Part shown: positions 1 to 7,384 of the stretch, one piece after another | How the letters are laid out: each line of letters begins with the position of its first letter | How positions within the stretch are numbered: position 1 is the first letter of the stretch | DNA from: an uncultured Clostridia bacterium | GTDB lineage: Bacteria > Bacillota > Clostridia > UMGS1883 | NCBI GenBank assembly: GCA_947589005.1 | Contig: CANPZO010000001.1 | Coordinates: forward strand, 1 to 64,000 | Direction of reading: 5' to 3' | DNA length: 64,000 nucleotides | The notes under the pieces: generated by a model | Databases searched by the model: none | Seen by the model: only the letters and a program-made list of their open reading frames with translations | Told to the model about the DNA's origin: nothing | Position numbers and translations under genes: made by a program

Positions 1-31
1 TTAAAATTTGTCCCTTTTTTGCCATAATAAT

Positions 32-67
32 ATGCACCTCCAAAAGTGTCTAACTTTTGGGGTGCAT
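32..67. other. Hairpin, possibly the end of an insertion sequence
   Basis: Two arms of about 15 bp (around 32-47 and 52-67) pair with one bulged base. The sequence contains aacttttggggtgcat, a type of end sequence I associate with IS3-family elements of Clostridia; that link is from memory. No transposase is visible because the window starts here. It could equally be a terminator for a gene left of the window. Confidence 0.4.
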
Positions 68-108
68 ATCATTTTTACGAGAAAAAGACGGTTTTTCTTT
101 TTAGTATT

Positions 109-270
109 GCCCTTGAACTACGAACGAAAATCACCACTCGGCGTACCTGTGTACGCCGTCGGGAGGGCCTGCTCGGCGGCAGTGGCCGCCTGCGCGGGCT
201 GATTTTCGTCCGTTCTACGCGATTTTTTTGACAGCCATAGTGCCTCCAGATTACATATGGTGAGTTTTTT
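109..270 (+). repeat. Dispersed structured intergenic repeat, copy 1 (core)
   Basis: This core matches 19196-19354 on the same strand and 59485-59645 on the opposite strand almost base for base. It contains a perfect 8-bp hairpin CGGCGTAC/GTACGCCG, a GGCGGC/GCCGCC hairpin, and an outer pairing between gaacgaaaatca and tgattttcg near the two ends. It ends in a conserved tgcctcc...ttacat...gtgagttt tail. This copy lacks the left arm of the terminator-like hairpin found 5' of the core in copies 2 and 3, and the upstream module would lie outside the window. Short ORFs in it do not stay in one frame across copies. Bases 1-310 hold only this repeat and the hairpin at 32-67. Confidence 0.85.
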
Positions 271-310
271 GATGCTTTTCGAGCTTTTACGCTTTTCGCG
301 GCCTTGCGCG

Positions 311-997
311 TCACATATTATCCAAAAATTTAAATATCATTTTGTTGGACATATCTGCCGCGAGATGCTTGAACGCCTCGTACTCCATGCCCGCGCCGTC
401 CGTCAGACTGTCGGAAATTGCCCGCACAACGGCAAACGGTATATTGTTGGCATAGCACACGTGGCCGATGGCCGCCCCCTCCATTTCGCAGGCGACCGCG
501 TCAAATTTTTCCGCGATGAGCGCCTTGGCCTCTCTTGTGGAAATAAATTGGTCGCCGGAGGCGACGGTGCCAAGTATATAGTTGATGCCGAGACCTTCGG
601 CGGCGGCGCAAAGCTTTTCGGTCAGAGCTTTATCCGCCGGCAGCCTTACCAGCCCGAGGCCGTTTATAAATCCCGGCTCGTCGCCGAGGGCGGTAGTGTC
701 CATATCATGCTCGACCGCGGCGACGGCGACGGCGACATCCCCAACGCTGAGCCTTGTACTGAGCGATCCCGCCACGCCGGTATTTATGATAAAATCGGGG
801 TTATATTCCATAAGCATAGTCTGGGCGCACATCGCGGCAAAAACCTTGCCTATGCCGCAGACCGCCGTAACCACCTCGACCCCGCGCAGGAGACCCCTCG
901 TAAACTCAATACCGCTTATGGTTTTTGTCCCGATATCGGTCATTTCCGCCCGCAGTCCATCTATCTCAATGTCCATGGCGCCTATAATTCCTATCAT
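311..997 (-). CDS. mtnN: 5'-methylthioadenosine/S-adenosylhomocysteine nucleosidase
   Basis: This cytosolic enzyme splits adenine from S-adenosylhomocysteine and methylthioadenosine, giving S-ribosylhomocysteine and methylthioribose. The 228-residue length is typical. The expected catalytic residues are present: Glu11 near the N-terminus, Glu173 in MEGAA and Asp196 in AISDS, each one position from the E. coli residues as I recall them. The ATG overlaps the luxS stop by 4 bp, so it is translationally coupled to the enzyme that uses its product. It is the last gene of the minus-strand cluster starting near 6.7 kb. Confidence 0.95.
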   Translation of the reverse strand: MIGIIGAMDIEIDGLRAEMTDIGTKTISGIEFTRGLLRGVEVVTAVCGIGKVFAAMCAQTMLMEYNPDFIINTGVAGSLSTRLSVGDVAVAVAAVEHDMDTTALGDEPGFINGLGLVRLPADKALTEKLCAAAEGLGINYILGTVASGDQFISTREAKALIAEKFDAVACEMEGAAIGHVCYANNIPFAVVRAISDSLTDGAGMEYEAFKHLAADMSNKMIFKFLDNM

Positions 998-1464
998 TTA
1001 TTGGGAGCCCCCTTATATGTAAAATCTATTTTGTCGCGGCTGAGGAGTATTTCCAGATATTTGGCGCACTCGGACTTGGCGCTTTCGAGCTGAAGCTCCC
1101 GATAGTTGCCACATTCCTCACGCTTCGCGCCGAAAACCTCGCCCTCGTGACCGACGATTTTCCGAAGCACATCAAGGACGGTTTTTAAAACCGTTTCCTT
1201 GTCCACGTTCCGCGTCAGCAGGTAAAAACCCGTGCGGCATCCCATGGGGCCGAAATAAATGACGCTCTCCCCTATCTCGGAATTGCGGACATAGGTGGCA
1301 AACATATGCTCGACAGTGTGCATTGTCACGTTGTCCATGTACACGCCGCTGTTGGGCTTGCGCGTGCGGAGGTCAAACGTGGTTATGTCCCCGTCAATTC
1401 TGGAAATATATATTCCGGGCTCAAGCAGGTCGTGATTGACTGAAAAGCTGGCTATCCTGTCCAT
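994..1464 (-). CDS. luxS: S-ribosylhomocysteine lyase LuxS
   Basis: LuxS converts S-ribosylhomocysteine to homocysteine and DPD, the AI-2 precursor. With the start at 1464 the protein has 156 residues. Metal ligands are visible as HTVEH (His49, His53) and Cys118 in ECGNY, and the catalytic Cys76 sits in GPMGCRTG. The reading frame stays open for 20 more codons upstream, but these overlap the U32 gene; the ATG at 1464 follows a good acgaggtg ribosome site. It lies directly between a tRNA-modification pair and mtnN, so it completes SAH recycling. Confidence 0.95.
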   Translation of the reverse strand: MDRIASFSVNHDLLEPGIYISRIDGDITTFDLRTRKPNSGVYMDNVTMHTVEHMFATYVRNSEIGESVIYFGPMGCRTGFYLLTRNVDKETVLKTVLDVLRKIVGHEGEVFGAKREECGNYRELQLESAKSECAKYLEILLSRDKIDFTYKGAPNK

Positions 1465-1483
1465 ATTGCACCTCGTTTCATGC

Positions 1484-2710
1484 TTACTGCTCACGCTTCT
1501 TTCGAAGCATGGCGTCCTTAACAACCGGAGTGTCCATTTTGAGATAAACCGTCATGGCGGCGTGGCGGGCGGCCTCCAGCGGTTGGCCGTTTTCGTCGGT
1601 CATATTGCCGACCCTCATGGTAAAAAACGGCTTCATCGGCTGTATGACCTCTATCTCGTCGCCAACAAAGAAGCGGTTGCGCTGAGCGATTTTGGCTATT
1701 CCGGCGCCAGGGTCGTAATCCTCCACGATGCCGACGATGTCATAATCCCTTATATAAGAGCTGCTTCCGTATATTTGAGCGCCCTCCGGCGGGATGCCGA
1801 AAAAAAAGCCAGTGTAGTACTCCCGGTGGCTGACCTTGCATATTTCGTCAAAGAGCCGCCCGTCATAAACATAGCCCTCCGGGTCGGCAAGATAGGCGTC
1901 AATAGCGTTTCGGTATGCCTGCACCACGGTGGCAACGTAGTATTCGCTTTTTACCCGCCCTTCAATTTTCAAAGATGTTATTCCGCTTTCAATAAGCTCT
2001 GGAATGTGATTTATCATACAAAGGTCCTTGGAATTGAAGATGAAGGACCCACGCTCATTTTCAAAAATCGGATAGTATTCTCCCGGCCGCTTCTCTTCCA
2101 CCAGAGCATAGTTCCAGCGGCAGGGATGGGAACAGGCGCCTTGATTGCTGTCGCGGCAGGTCATGTAGTTGCTGAGCAGACAGCGTCCGGAATAGGATAC
2201 GCACATCGCTCCGTGTACAAAAGCCTCAAGCTCGCAGTCCGGATTTTTGTCCGCTATCTCCCGCACCTCGCCTATGGTCATCTCTCTGGCCAGCACCACC
2301 CTTAAGGCTCCGAGCCCGCGCCATGCCCTGACTGTCTCGTAATTTGTGTTGTTGGCCTGAGTGCTGATGTGTATCTCCAACTCCGGAGCAGCCTTTTTGC
2401 ACAGGAAAAACGCCCCCAAATCGGACACGAGAACCGCGTCGGCCCCAAGCTCGTATATTTCTTTGAAATAGTCCTCCATGGCCTCAAGGTCGGCGTTGTG
2501 CGGTATAATATTTGCGGTTATATAGACCTTTTTCCCAATTTTATGGGCAAAGTCTATGCCCTCCGCCATTTCGTCACGGGTAAAATTATCGGCCGCGGTA
2601 CGGAGGGAAAAGGACTCGCCGCCGATGTAAACGGCGTCGGCGCCGTATTTTAGGGCGATTTTAAGCTTATATAGGTTGCCGGCAGGGGCGAGAAGCTCGA
2701 TTTGTTTCAA
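1484..2710 (-). CDS. trhP: U32-family peptidase-like protein, probable tRNA hydroxylation protein TrhP
   Basis: This 408-residue U32-family protein opens with ELLAPAGN and GADAVYIGG and carries the family cysteine region, with Cys in GAMCVSYSGRC and in NQGACSHPCRW. Relatives YrrN/YrrO of B. subtilis and TrhP of E. coli take part in prephenate-dependent 5-hydroxylation of wobble uridine in tRNA. The family name 'peptidase' is historical. The start is TTG at 2710, eight bases after aaagggg. The adjacent upstream gene is the methyltransferase of the same pathway, which supports the tRNA role over a collagenase role. Only one such gene is present, whereas B. subtilis has two. Confidence 0.85.
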   Translation of the reverse strand: MKQIELLAPAGNLYKLKIALKYGADAVYIGGESFSLRTAADNFTRDEMAEGIDFAHKIGKKVYITANIIPHNADLEAMEDYFKEIYELGADAVLVSDLGAFFLCKKAAPELEIHISTQANNTNYETVRAWRGLGALRVVLAREMTIGEVREIADKNPDCELEAFVHGAMCVSYSGRCLLSNYMTCRDSNQGACSHPCRWNYALVEEKRPGEYYPIFENERGSFIFNSKDLCMINHIPELIESGITSLKIEGRVKSEYYVATVVQAYRNAIDAYLADPEGYVYDGRLFDEICKVSHREYYTGFFFGIPPEGAQIYGSSSYIRDYDIVGIVEDYDPGAGIAKIAQRNRFFVGDEIEVIQPMKPFFTMRVGNMTDENGQPLEAARHAAMTVYLKMDTPVVKDAMLRKKREQ

Positions 2711-2727
2711 TTATAAAACCCCTTTGT

Positions 2728-3363
2728 CTATTTTTTTACCGAGACGGCCACGCCGTCGCCGATGGGAATAAGGGCAGTCTCAAGAGCCGGGTCGTGGGTT
2801 ATCTTGTCAAGATACATTCTGAGACGCTTTACTATGGTGATTTTCCGACGGACGACATTTCCGTCGTCGCCGGTCATTCCGTGAAAAAGAACGTCGTCGG
2901 AAACCAACAGGCCGCCCTTGTTCAAAAGCCTCATAAGCTCCGGCAAAAACTCGATATACTGGGCCTTGGCCGCGTCGAGGAAAATAAAGTCAAAACCGCC
3001 GTCAAGCCACGTCAGTACCTCCGCCGCCTCTCCCTCTATGACCCTGATTTTTTCCTGATAGCCGACGCGGAAAATATTGTCAACGGCTATCTCGGCGTGC
3101 TTTTTGTAGCGTTCCACGGTGATTATGCGGCTGTCCGGGGGAAGGTTGTCTGCCATTAAAATGGCGCTGTATCCCACCGCCGTGCCGACCTCCAGAACAC
3201 GCGAAGGCCGTTTTGCGGCCAGCAGCGTCACAAGCAGCTGTTCCGTGTCGCGGGAAATTATGGGCGCGTAGCTTTCGGAAAGAGCGGACACACGGCGAAG
3301 ATCCTTGAGAAAAGCACTCCTTTCCGGCAGCAGCGAGTATAAATATTCCTTTTCGTTTTCCAT
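2728..3363 (-). CDS. trmR: SAM-dependent O-methyltransferase, probable tRNA 5-hydroxyuridine methyltransferase
   Basis: This is a 211-residue class I methyltransferase of the YrrM/COMT-like family. The SAM-binding motif is LEVGTAVGYSAI, and FDFIFLDAAKAQY gives the acidic motif typical of this family. B. subtilis TrmR (YrrM) methylates ho5U34 to mo5U34 in tRNA. The next gene downstream is the U32 protein thought to make ho5U, so the pair likely acts in sequence. ATG at 3363 shares one base with the upstream stop; a TTG one codon earlier is a weaker choice. A small-molecule substrate cannot be excluded. Confidence 0.8.
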   Translation of the reverse strand: MENEKEYLYSLLPERSAFLKDLRRVSALSESYAPIISRDTEQLLVTLLAAKRPSRVLEVGTAVGYSAILMADNLPPDSRIITVERYKKHAEIAVDNIFRVGYQEKIRVIEGEAAEVLTWLDGGFDFIFLDAAKAQYIEFLPELMRLLNKGGLLVSDDVLFHGMTGDDGNVVRRKITIVKRLRMYLDKITHDPALETALIPIGDGVAVSVKK

Positions 3364-3905
3364 CAAAAATAACCGCTTTCCGTTATTATATAGTCCATCT
3401 TTATATCGTGCGGACCCGTCTCAAGGCTGTCCACAAGCTGGAAATCAAAGCCGGCGGCCGCTTTTATACAGTCCATCCCCGCCAGAAAGCGGTCATAGCA
3501 GCCCTTGCCGAAGCCGAGACGGTTCTTCTCTACGTCAAAGGCCACCGCGGGTACAAGCACAAAATCTATAATGCCTTTGTCGGCGTATTCCGGCTCGGCC
3601 GGGACGCTCACGCCGAAGGCCCCCTTTGTCAAGGCCGTATCGGGGCGGTACGCGGCGGGCCTTATTACCGCGCCTTCGGTAACCGGAACATAAAATTTAA
3701 GCGGAAGATATGTTACGCCGGTCACGTCGGCCTCCCCTCTCAGGGGGAGATACAGCATTATATTCTCTGCGCCGGTATCCTTTATAAGCCGGATGGCGTT
3801 TTCGGCGACCTTTTTAGATGACAAGCTGTACGACTTTACATCTATTGTAAACCTGTTTTCCCTCTCCCGAACCAGTTTTGCCCGAAGCTCAGCCTTTGTC
3901 AGCAT
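3363..3905 (-). CDS. 5-formyltetrahydrofolate cyclo-ligase
   Basis: This 180-residue cytosolic enzyme converts 5-formyl-THF with ATP to 5,10-methenyl-THF, clearing an inhibitory folate. The C-terminal motif LGFGKGCYDRFL is diagnostic of the 5-FCL (YgfA) family, and the N-terminal basic stretch AELRAKLVRERENR fits its nucleotide-binding region. The ORF is open 137 codons further upstream, but that part reads antisense-like, Arg-rich sequence inside the DJ-1 gene. The ATG at 3905, overlapping the DJ-1 gene end by 7 bp, gives the normal length. Confidence 0.92.
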   Translation of the reverse strand: MLTKAELRAKLVRERENRFTIDVKSYSLSSKKVAENAIRLIKDTGAENIMLYLPLRGEADVTGVTYLPLKFYVPVTEGAVIRPAAYRPDTALTKGAFGVSVPAEPEYADKGIIDFVLVPAVAFDVEKNRLGFGKGCYDRFLAGMDCIKAAAGFDFQLVDSLETGPHDIKMDYIITESGYF

Positions 3906-4435
3906 TGTATTTTTCTTTTGATTTCCTCGGCCTTGGCGGAGCCGTAAAGGGCCTCTACCAGCTTGAGGCCAAATTCTATCGAACGGCCCGCGCCCTTGGC
4001 GGTGATAACCTTGCCGTCCCGAACAACGCCCTCGCCGGTACACTCCGCGCCGAGCAGCTCGTCCTCGTATCCGGGGAAGCACGTGGCCTTTTTGCCTCTG
4101 AGAACGCCCCTTAACCCTATTACCATGGGTGCGGCGCAGATGGCGGCTATATAGAGACTGTTGCTTTCCGCATAGTCCACTATCTCCCCTATTTCCTCGC
4201 TGTCGCGCAAATGCTCCGCACCGGGGAGCCCGCCGGGGAGAATTATCATTTCGCAGTCCGCCATGTTCACCTCGTCTATGGTGATGTCGGCCTTGACCTC
4301 TACGTTTTTTGAGCACTTTACGCTTTTGCCGAAAAGTCCTACGGTCTGTACCTTGGCTCCGGCACGGCGCAGCATATCGAGGGGCGCCATTGCCTCCACA
4401 ATTTCAAATCCGTCAGCTAAAAACAAATATACCAT
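3899..4435 (-). CDS. DJ-1/PfpI family protein
   Basis: This 178-residue protein has the DJ-1/YajL layout: N-terminal FLADGFEIVEA with the conserved Glu, MIILPGGLPGAEHL, and the reactive cysteine in AAICAAPMVIG. Family members act as deglycases or glyoxalases or as redox-sensing chaperones; the exact activity cannot be read from sequence. The start is ATG at 4435 after a strong aggagg. It overlaps the next gene by 7 bp, so both are co-translated. Confidence 0.88.
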   Translation of the reverse strand: MVYLFLADGFEIVEAMAPLDMLRRAGAKVQTVGLFGKSVKCSKNVEVKADITIDEVNMADCEMIILPGGLPGAEHLRDSEEIGEIVDYAESNSLYIAAICAAPMVIGLRGVLRGKKATCFPGYEDELLGAECTGEGVVRDGKVITAKGAGRSIEFGLKLVEALYGSAKAEEIKRKIQC

Positions 4436-4445
4436 AATTATCCTC

Positions 4446-5327
4446 CTAATCCGCTTCTATTACAGTGTATTTTTTTACTAAAAACGCCGGTTGATAGCTC
4501 TCCTTTGCCTGGCGGAGGCCATCTATGCCCATGTCCTCCTCACGGTTGACAAAGGCGTAATCCTTCCATGCGTTTTCACAAAAGAGCTTGTTTATCATCT
4601 GATAGGCGCCGCGATACTCGTCCCGGGCCTGTTCAAGCTGGATAAGGGCCATGTCGTCCTTAATCGCCTCGCCAAAGCTCATTGCCACTATTTTGCCGTC
4701 CACCCTTATCACCGCGCCCTTTTCCCCAAGGGCGGAATAGTTGTCGAAATATTTCTTCATAGCCGACAGCTCAAAGGGGTTTTGGTTGTGATCCTTTTCG
4801 GCCACCAGCTCGTACATCAGGGGGGCGCACTCGTTGACCGCCGTTTCGTAATCCACGTTTTCATAGGTATAGTTATAGTTTTCCACAAAGAAATTAATGT
4901 GGTTCCGCTTGGCATGGAGCTTTTTACCGGCGAGGCTGATAAGCTGTTCGGTGGGGTAAACGTAGTCCTCGCAGTCCCTTTCCTCGTTGTATATAAACTT
5001 CGCTCCCTTATAGGCCATAAGCTTTTCAAGCTGCTCCCCGTTCACGAGGCGGAAGGCCATAATGTGGCCGTTGGCACGGCAGTATTCCCTCAGCCGGTCA
5101 AGGGCCGTGTTTACGTCCCCGTGGCCGAGCGGGAAATAGTAGGACGGAATTCGGTCGCGGACGTTGAACTGATAATAGAAAAACTCCCCGTCGTCGGCCA
5201 CCCTGGCCCGATAATAGTCGTCCCAGATAAAAAGCGTGGCAAATGAGCCCTCAGACGCCGTGGTTTCGGACTTATACTTGTCAAACAGCTTTTTATCGTC
5301 AACGCTGATATTTCTGAATTTAAGCAT
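4446..5327 (-). CDS. DUF2156 (phosphatidylglycerol lysyltransferase C-terminal-like) protein
   Basis: This 293-residue protein resembles the soluble GNAT-like domain found at the C-terminus of MprF-type aminoacyl-tRNA-dependent lysyltransferases (DUF2156). Features are LHAKRNHINFF, the mid-protein EKDHNQNP segment, a strand pair around GKIVAMSFGEAI, and the C-terminal NREEDMGIDGLRQAKESY. There is no membrane part, so it is probably a cytosolic acyl- or aminoacyl-transferase of unknown substrate. It sits 11 bp from the DJ-1 gene and from tmk in one minus-strand operon. Confidence 0.75.
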   Translation of the reverse strand: MLKFRNISVDDKKLFDKYKSETTASEGSFATLFIWDDYYRARVADDGEFFYYQFNVRDRIPSYYFPLGHGDVNTALDRLREYCRANGHIMAFRLVNGEQLEKLMAYKGAKFIYNEERDCEDYVYPTEQLISLAGKKLHAKRNHINFFVENYNYTYENVDYETAVNECAPLMYELVAEKDHNQNPFELSAMKKYFDNYSALGEKGAVIRVDGKIVAMSFGEAIKDDMALIQLEQARDEYRGAYQMINKLFCENAWKDYAFVNREEDMGIDGLRQAKESYQPAFLVKKYTVIEAD

Positions 5328-5338
5328 AAAAACCCTCT

Positions 5339-6001
5339 TTACAAAATCTTTTCGGCTATCTCTTCGCTTATCTCGTCAATGGGCCGCGGCTGTCCGGCAA
5401 CGGAGCATTTTATCTCCGTCCAGCCCAGTTTTTCGGCAACGGCGCAGGCGTTGTTGTAGGCTTTGAGCAAATATTCCTCGCTGCGCTCATGTATATCCCT
5501 CTCCCCCTCGCCGGTGATTTTGTTCATCCGTCCGGCCATAAGCTTCGAGGCGGCGGCAGGCTCCATATTAAGGAACAGAACCCCGTCGGGTCTGGGAAGC
5601 TCCAGACGGCCGTATTCAAGGTCCGAAAGCCAGTCGATAAACTCGTCCTTTTCTTCGGGGGAGTCGATTTTGGCGGCCTGATAAATGATATTGGACGTAA
5701 CATATCGGTCGGCGATCACGTATTCGTTCTCCTCAAGTATCCTCCCCCAGCTCATCTTATAGGACACAAAGCGGTCCGCCGCGTAGAAAATCGCGGCCGC
5801 ATATGGATTTACCGCGTTCGGATCCGACCCAAGCTCTCCGCCAAGATACAGCTTTACAAGGGCCGACGAGGGGCTGTTGTAATCCGGAAAGGAAATACGG
5901 GCCGCCTTTTTTCCGAGGTTTTCCAGCCTTTTGCGGAGAAGCTCGGTCTGTGTCTCCTTCCCGCTGGCGTCCACGCCCTCGATAACTATCAGCTTTCCCA
6001 T
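5339..6001 (-). CDS. tmk: Thymidylate kinase-like nucleoside monophosphate kinase
   Basis: This 220-residue P-loop kinase is expected to phosphorylate dTMP to dTDP. The order fits the family: P-loop EGVDASGKETQ (residues 8-18), the DRYV segment in the middle and a late LID-like stretch with basic residues. The residue after the P-loop lysine is Glu where Ser or Thr normally helps bind magnesium. Variants with another residue there (GKATQ type) occur in Firmicutes thymidylate-kinase-like proteins. ATG at 6001 follows aggagg. No second tmk is seen in the window, so this may be the main enzyme or a relative. Confidence 0.82.
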   Translation of the reverse strand: MGKLIVIEGVDASGKETQTELLRKRLENLGKKAARISFPDYNSPSSALVKLYLGGELGSDPNAVNPYAAAIFYAADRFVSYKMSWGRILEENEYVIADRYVTSNIIYQAAKIDSPEEKDEFIDWLSDLEYGRLELPRPDGVLFLNMEPAAASKLMAGRMNKITGEGERDIHERSEEYLLKAYNNACAVAEKLGWTEIKCSVAGQPRPIDEISEEIAEKIL

Positions 6002-6014
6002 AATTGCCTCCTTG

Positions 6015-6743
6015 TTATTTGTATCTCTTTCCTTTGAAAAATACCTTTATGGCAAACTTGGGCAGCGCCAACATCCTCACAAAGCGCCACGGCTGCTTTA
6101 TAAGCCGGTAAAACCATTCCAGACCGTGGTCGCAGAAAAATTTCGGCGCACGCAGAACATTGCCCGCGAATACGTCGAGACAGCCGCCCGCTCCTATGAC
6201 AAGCCCGGCGTTCAGCCTGTCTCTGTGGTCGTAAATCCACTCCTCCTGCTTGGGGAAGCCAAGACATACCATTAGGAGGTCGGGCCTTGCGGAGTTTATC
6301 TTTTCGATGATTGGGCCGTCGTCGGTGAAGTAGCCGTCGGAGGTGCCGGCGATGACAAGCCCGGGATTTTGTTCGGTGATGACCTTGGCCGCTTCCTCGG
6401 CAACGCCCGGTTTACTGCCAAAAAGGTACACGGACTTGCCCGCGGCGGCCATGTCCTTAAACAGGCGGCAGACAAGGTCGTAGCCCGCGACCCTTTCCTT
6501 TAAAGGTTTATGCAGCATTTTCGCGGCGTAAACCACGCCGATGCCGTCCGCAATCGTTAAATCGGCGCTGTTCAGCTTGTCCATGAACTCGGGATTGTTG
6601 GAGGCGTATAGTATTATCTCGGAGTTTGGGGTGTAAAGCACGCTGCACTCCTCGGTCTCCATGAGCTCGAGGGCCTGCTTCTCGGCCTCGTCCATTGTAA
6701 CCATATGTATATTGGCGCCAAGTATGTTTACGATATCATTCAT
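6015..6743 (-). CDS. tagA: WecG/TagA/CpsF family glycosyltransferase
   Basis: This 242-residue family 26 glycosyltransferase carries typical motifs: TPNSEIILYA, ADGIGVVYAAK with the conserved Asp, YLFGSKPGV, and VCLGFPKQEEWIY near the C-terminus. TagA adds N-acetylmannosamine to undecaprenyl-PP-GlcNAc at the start of teichoic acid linkage synthesis; WecG acts similarly for other polymers. No other teichoic acid genes are near, so the product polymer is open. Strong aggagg precedes ATG 6743. It is the first gene of the leftmost operon. Confidence 0.88.
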   Translation of the reverse strand: MNDIVNILGANIHMVTMDEAEKQALELMETEECSVLYTPNSEIILYASNNPEFMDKLNSADLTIADGIGVVYAAKMLHKPLKERVAGYDLVCRLFKDMAAAGKSVYLFGSKPGVAEEAAKVITEQNPGLVIAGTSDGYFTDDGPIIEKINSARPDLLMVCLGFPKQEEWIYDHRDRLNAGLVIGAGGCLDVFAGNVLRAPKFFCDHGLEWFYRLIKQPWRFVRMLALPKFAIKVFFKGKRYK

Positions 6744-6772
6744 AGTAATATCCTCCTAAAATTTCCTTTTAT

Positions 6773-6801
6773 ATCATACCACAATTTTGCGGTTTGTGCA
6801 A
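6773..6801 (-). promoter_or_regulatory. Sigma-A-type promoter of the tagA-mtnN operon
   Basis: On the minus strand a TTGCAC -35 box (6796-6801) lies 17 bp from a TATGAT -10 box (6773-6778), about 30 bp before the tagA start. It lies back to back with the plus-strand promoter at 6810-6838. Confidence 0.65.
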
Positions 6802-6809
6802 TAAAAATA

Positions 6810-6838
6810 TTTACAAACCGTAAAAAATTATATATAAT
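6810..6838 (+). promoter_or_regulatory. Sigma-A-type promoter of the small zinc-ribbon gene
   Basis: TTTACA (6810-6815), 17-bp spacer, TATAAT (6833-6838). The -10 box is 20 bp before the GTG start, so the leader is very short. Confidence 0.7.
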
Positions 6839-6857
6839 ATATCGGGAAGTGATAGCT

Positions 6858-7115
6858 GTGGATAATATAAGATGCCGAGCCTGTGAATATACAAGCGCGA
6901 TACATAGGGAGACCGTGGAAAAGGAGCTTTCGCGGTTGCGGGGCATGAAAGGGCTGCGCCTGTCCTCGGACGAGTTATATAACGAAAGACTGATTATATG
7001 CGGCGGGTGCGCCCATCTCGACTTTAATAACGTATGTATGATGTGCGGCTGTTATGTGCAGATAAGGGCATTTACGACGGATGGGCGGTGCCCGATGAAA
7101 AAATGGAAAAGATAG
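6858..7115 (+). CDS. Small cysteine-rich (zinc-ribbon-like) protein, DUF6171-like
   Basis: This 85-residue protein has CRAC near the N-terminus, then CGGCAHLDFNNVCMMCGC and a final Cys in DGRCPMKKWKR. The spacing suggests one or two zinc sites. I recognise it as the type of small protein annotated DUF6171 in Firmicutes; no function is known to me. GTG at 6858 is chosen because a gggaag ribosome site sits nine bases before it; the in-frame extension to 6705 would run through the promoter. It is monocistronic, with its own promoter and terminator. Confidence 0.75.
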   Translation: MDNIRCRACEYTSAIHRETVEKELSRLRGMKGLRLSSDELYNERLIICGGCAHLDFNNVCMMCGCYVQIRAFTTDGRCPMKKWKR

Positions 7116-7123
7116 AAACATCA

Positions 7124-7149
7124 AAAGTCCGGCGGTCTGTCCGGACTTT
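7124..7149. terminator. Terminator between convergent genes
   Basis: A 9-bp perfect stem AAAGTCCGG/CCGGACTTT with an 8-base loop lies between two convergent genes. T-rich bases follow on both strands, so it probably works in both directions. Confidence 0.75.
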
Positions 7150-7155
7150 GACGTT

Positions 7156-7377
7156 TTACTCTATTTCGTTTAATATCGCTTTCAGCACCATCAGCTCGTC
7201 ATAGGTCAGGGTGACGCCCTTTCCCATCCTCTCGTGGCCGGGCGCCCAGTCACGGATATCGTACTTGGGAGCGGCGCCGTTCCAACTGACAAGATTTATC
7301 TCCTTGCGCCAGCCCCGCGCGTTTTCGGGAGAAAGACGCCCCAGCTCCTCCGCTATCTCAAATTTTATATCTGCCAT
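7156..7377 (-). CDS. PC4/YdbC-type transcriptional coactivator-like ssDNA-binding protein
   Basis: This 73-residue protein matches the YdbC family, a bacterial version of the PC4 single-stranded-DNA-binding fold. It has an N-terminal ADIKFEIAEELG strand-turn, WRKEINLVSWNG, YDIRDWAP and a C-terminal helix DELMVLKAILNE. Lactococcal YdbC is known to bind ssDNA; the biological role is unclear. The start at 7377 follows agagagga; the frame is open further upstream but that part overlaps the LOG gene. The gene lies 7 bp downstream of the LOG gene. Confidence 0.82.
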   Translation of the reverse strand: MADIKFEIAEELGRLSPENARGWRKEINLVSWNGAAPKYDIRDWAPGHERMGKGVTLTYDELMVLKAILNEIE

Positions 7378-7384
7378 GGTATAA

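Noticed and set aside
8-231. Short ORFs through the repeat core, also seen in the copies at 19118-19405 and 59453-59671
   Set aside because: The apparent protein changes frame between copies because a hairpin loop varies in length (AGTG, TTTA, AGG), no ribosome sites are present, and the conservation is in paired stems.
3906-4316. N-terminal 137-codon extension of the 5-formyl-THF cyclo-ligase frame
   Set aside because: It is Arg/Gly/His-rich with no family similarity and lies within the DJ-1 gene in another frame; the ATG at 3905 gives the normal size.
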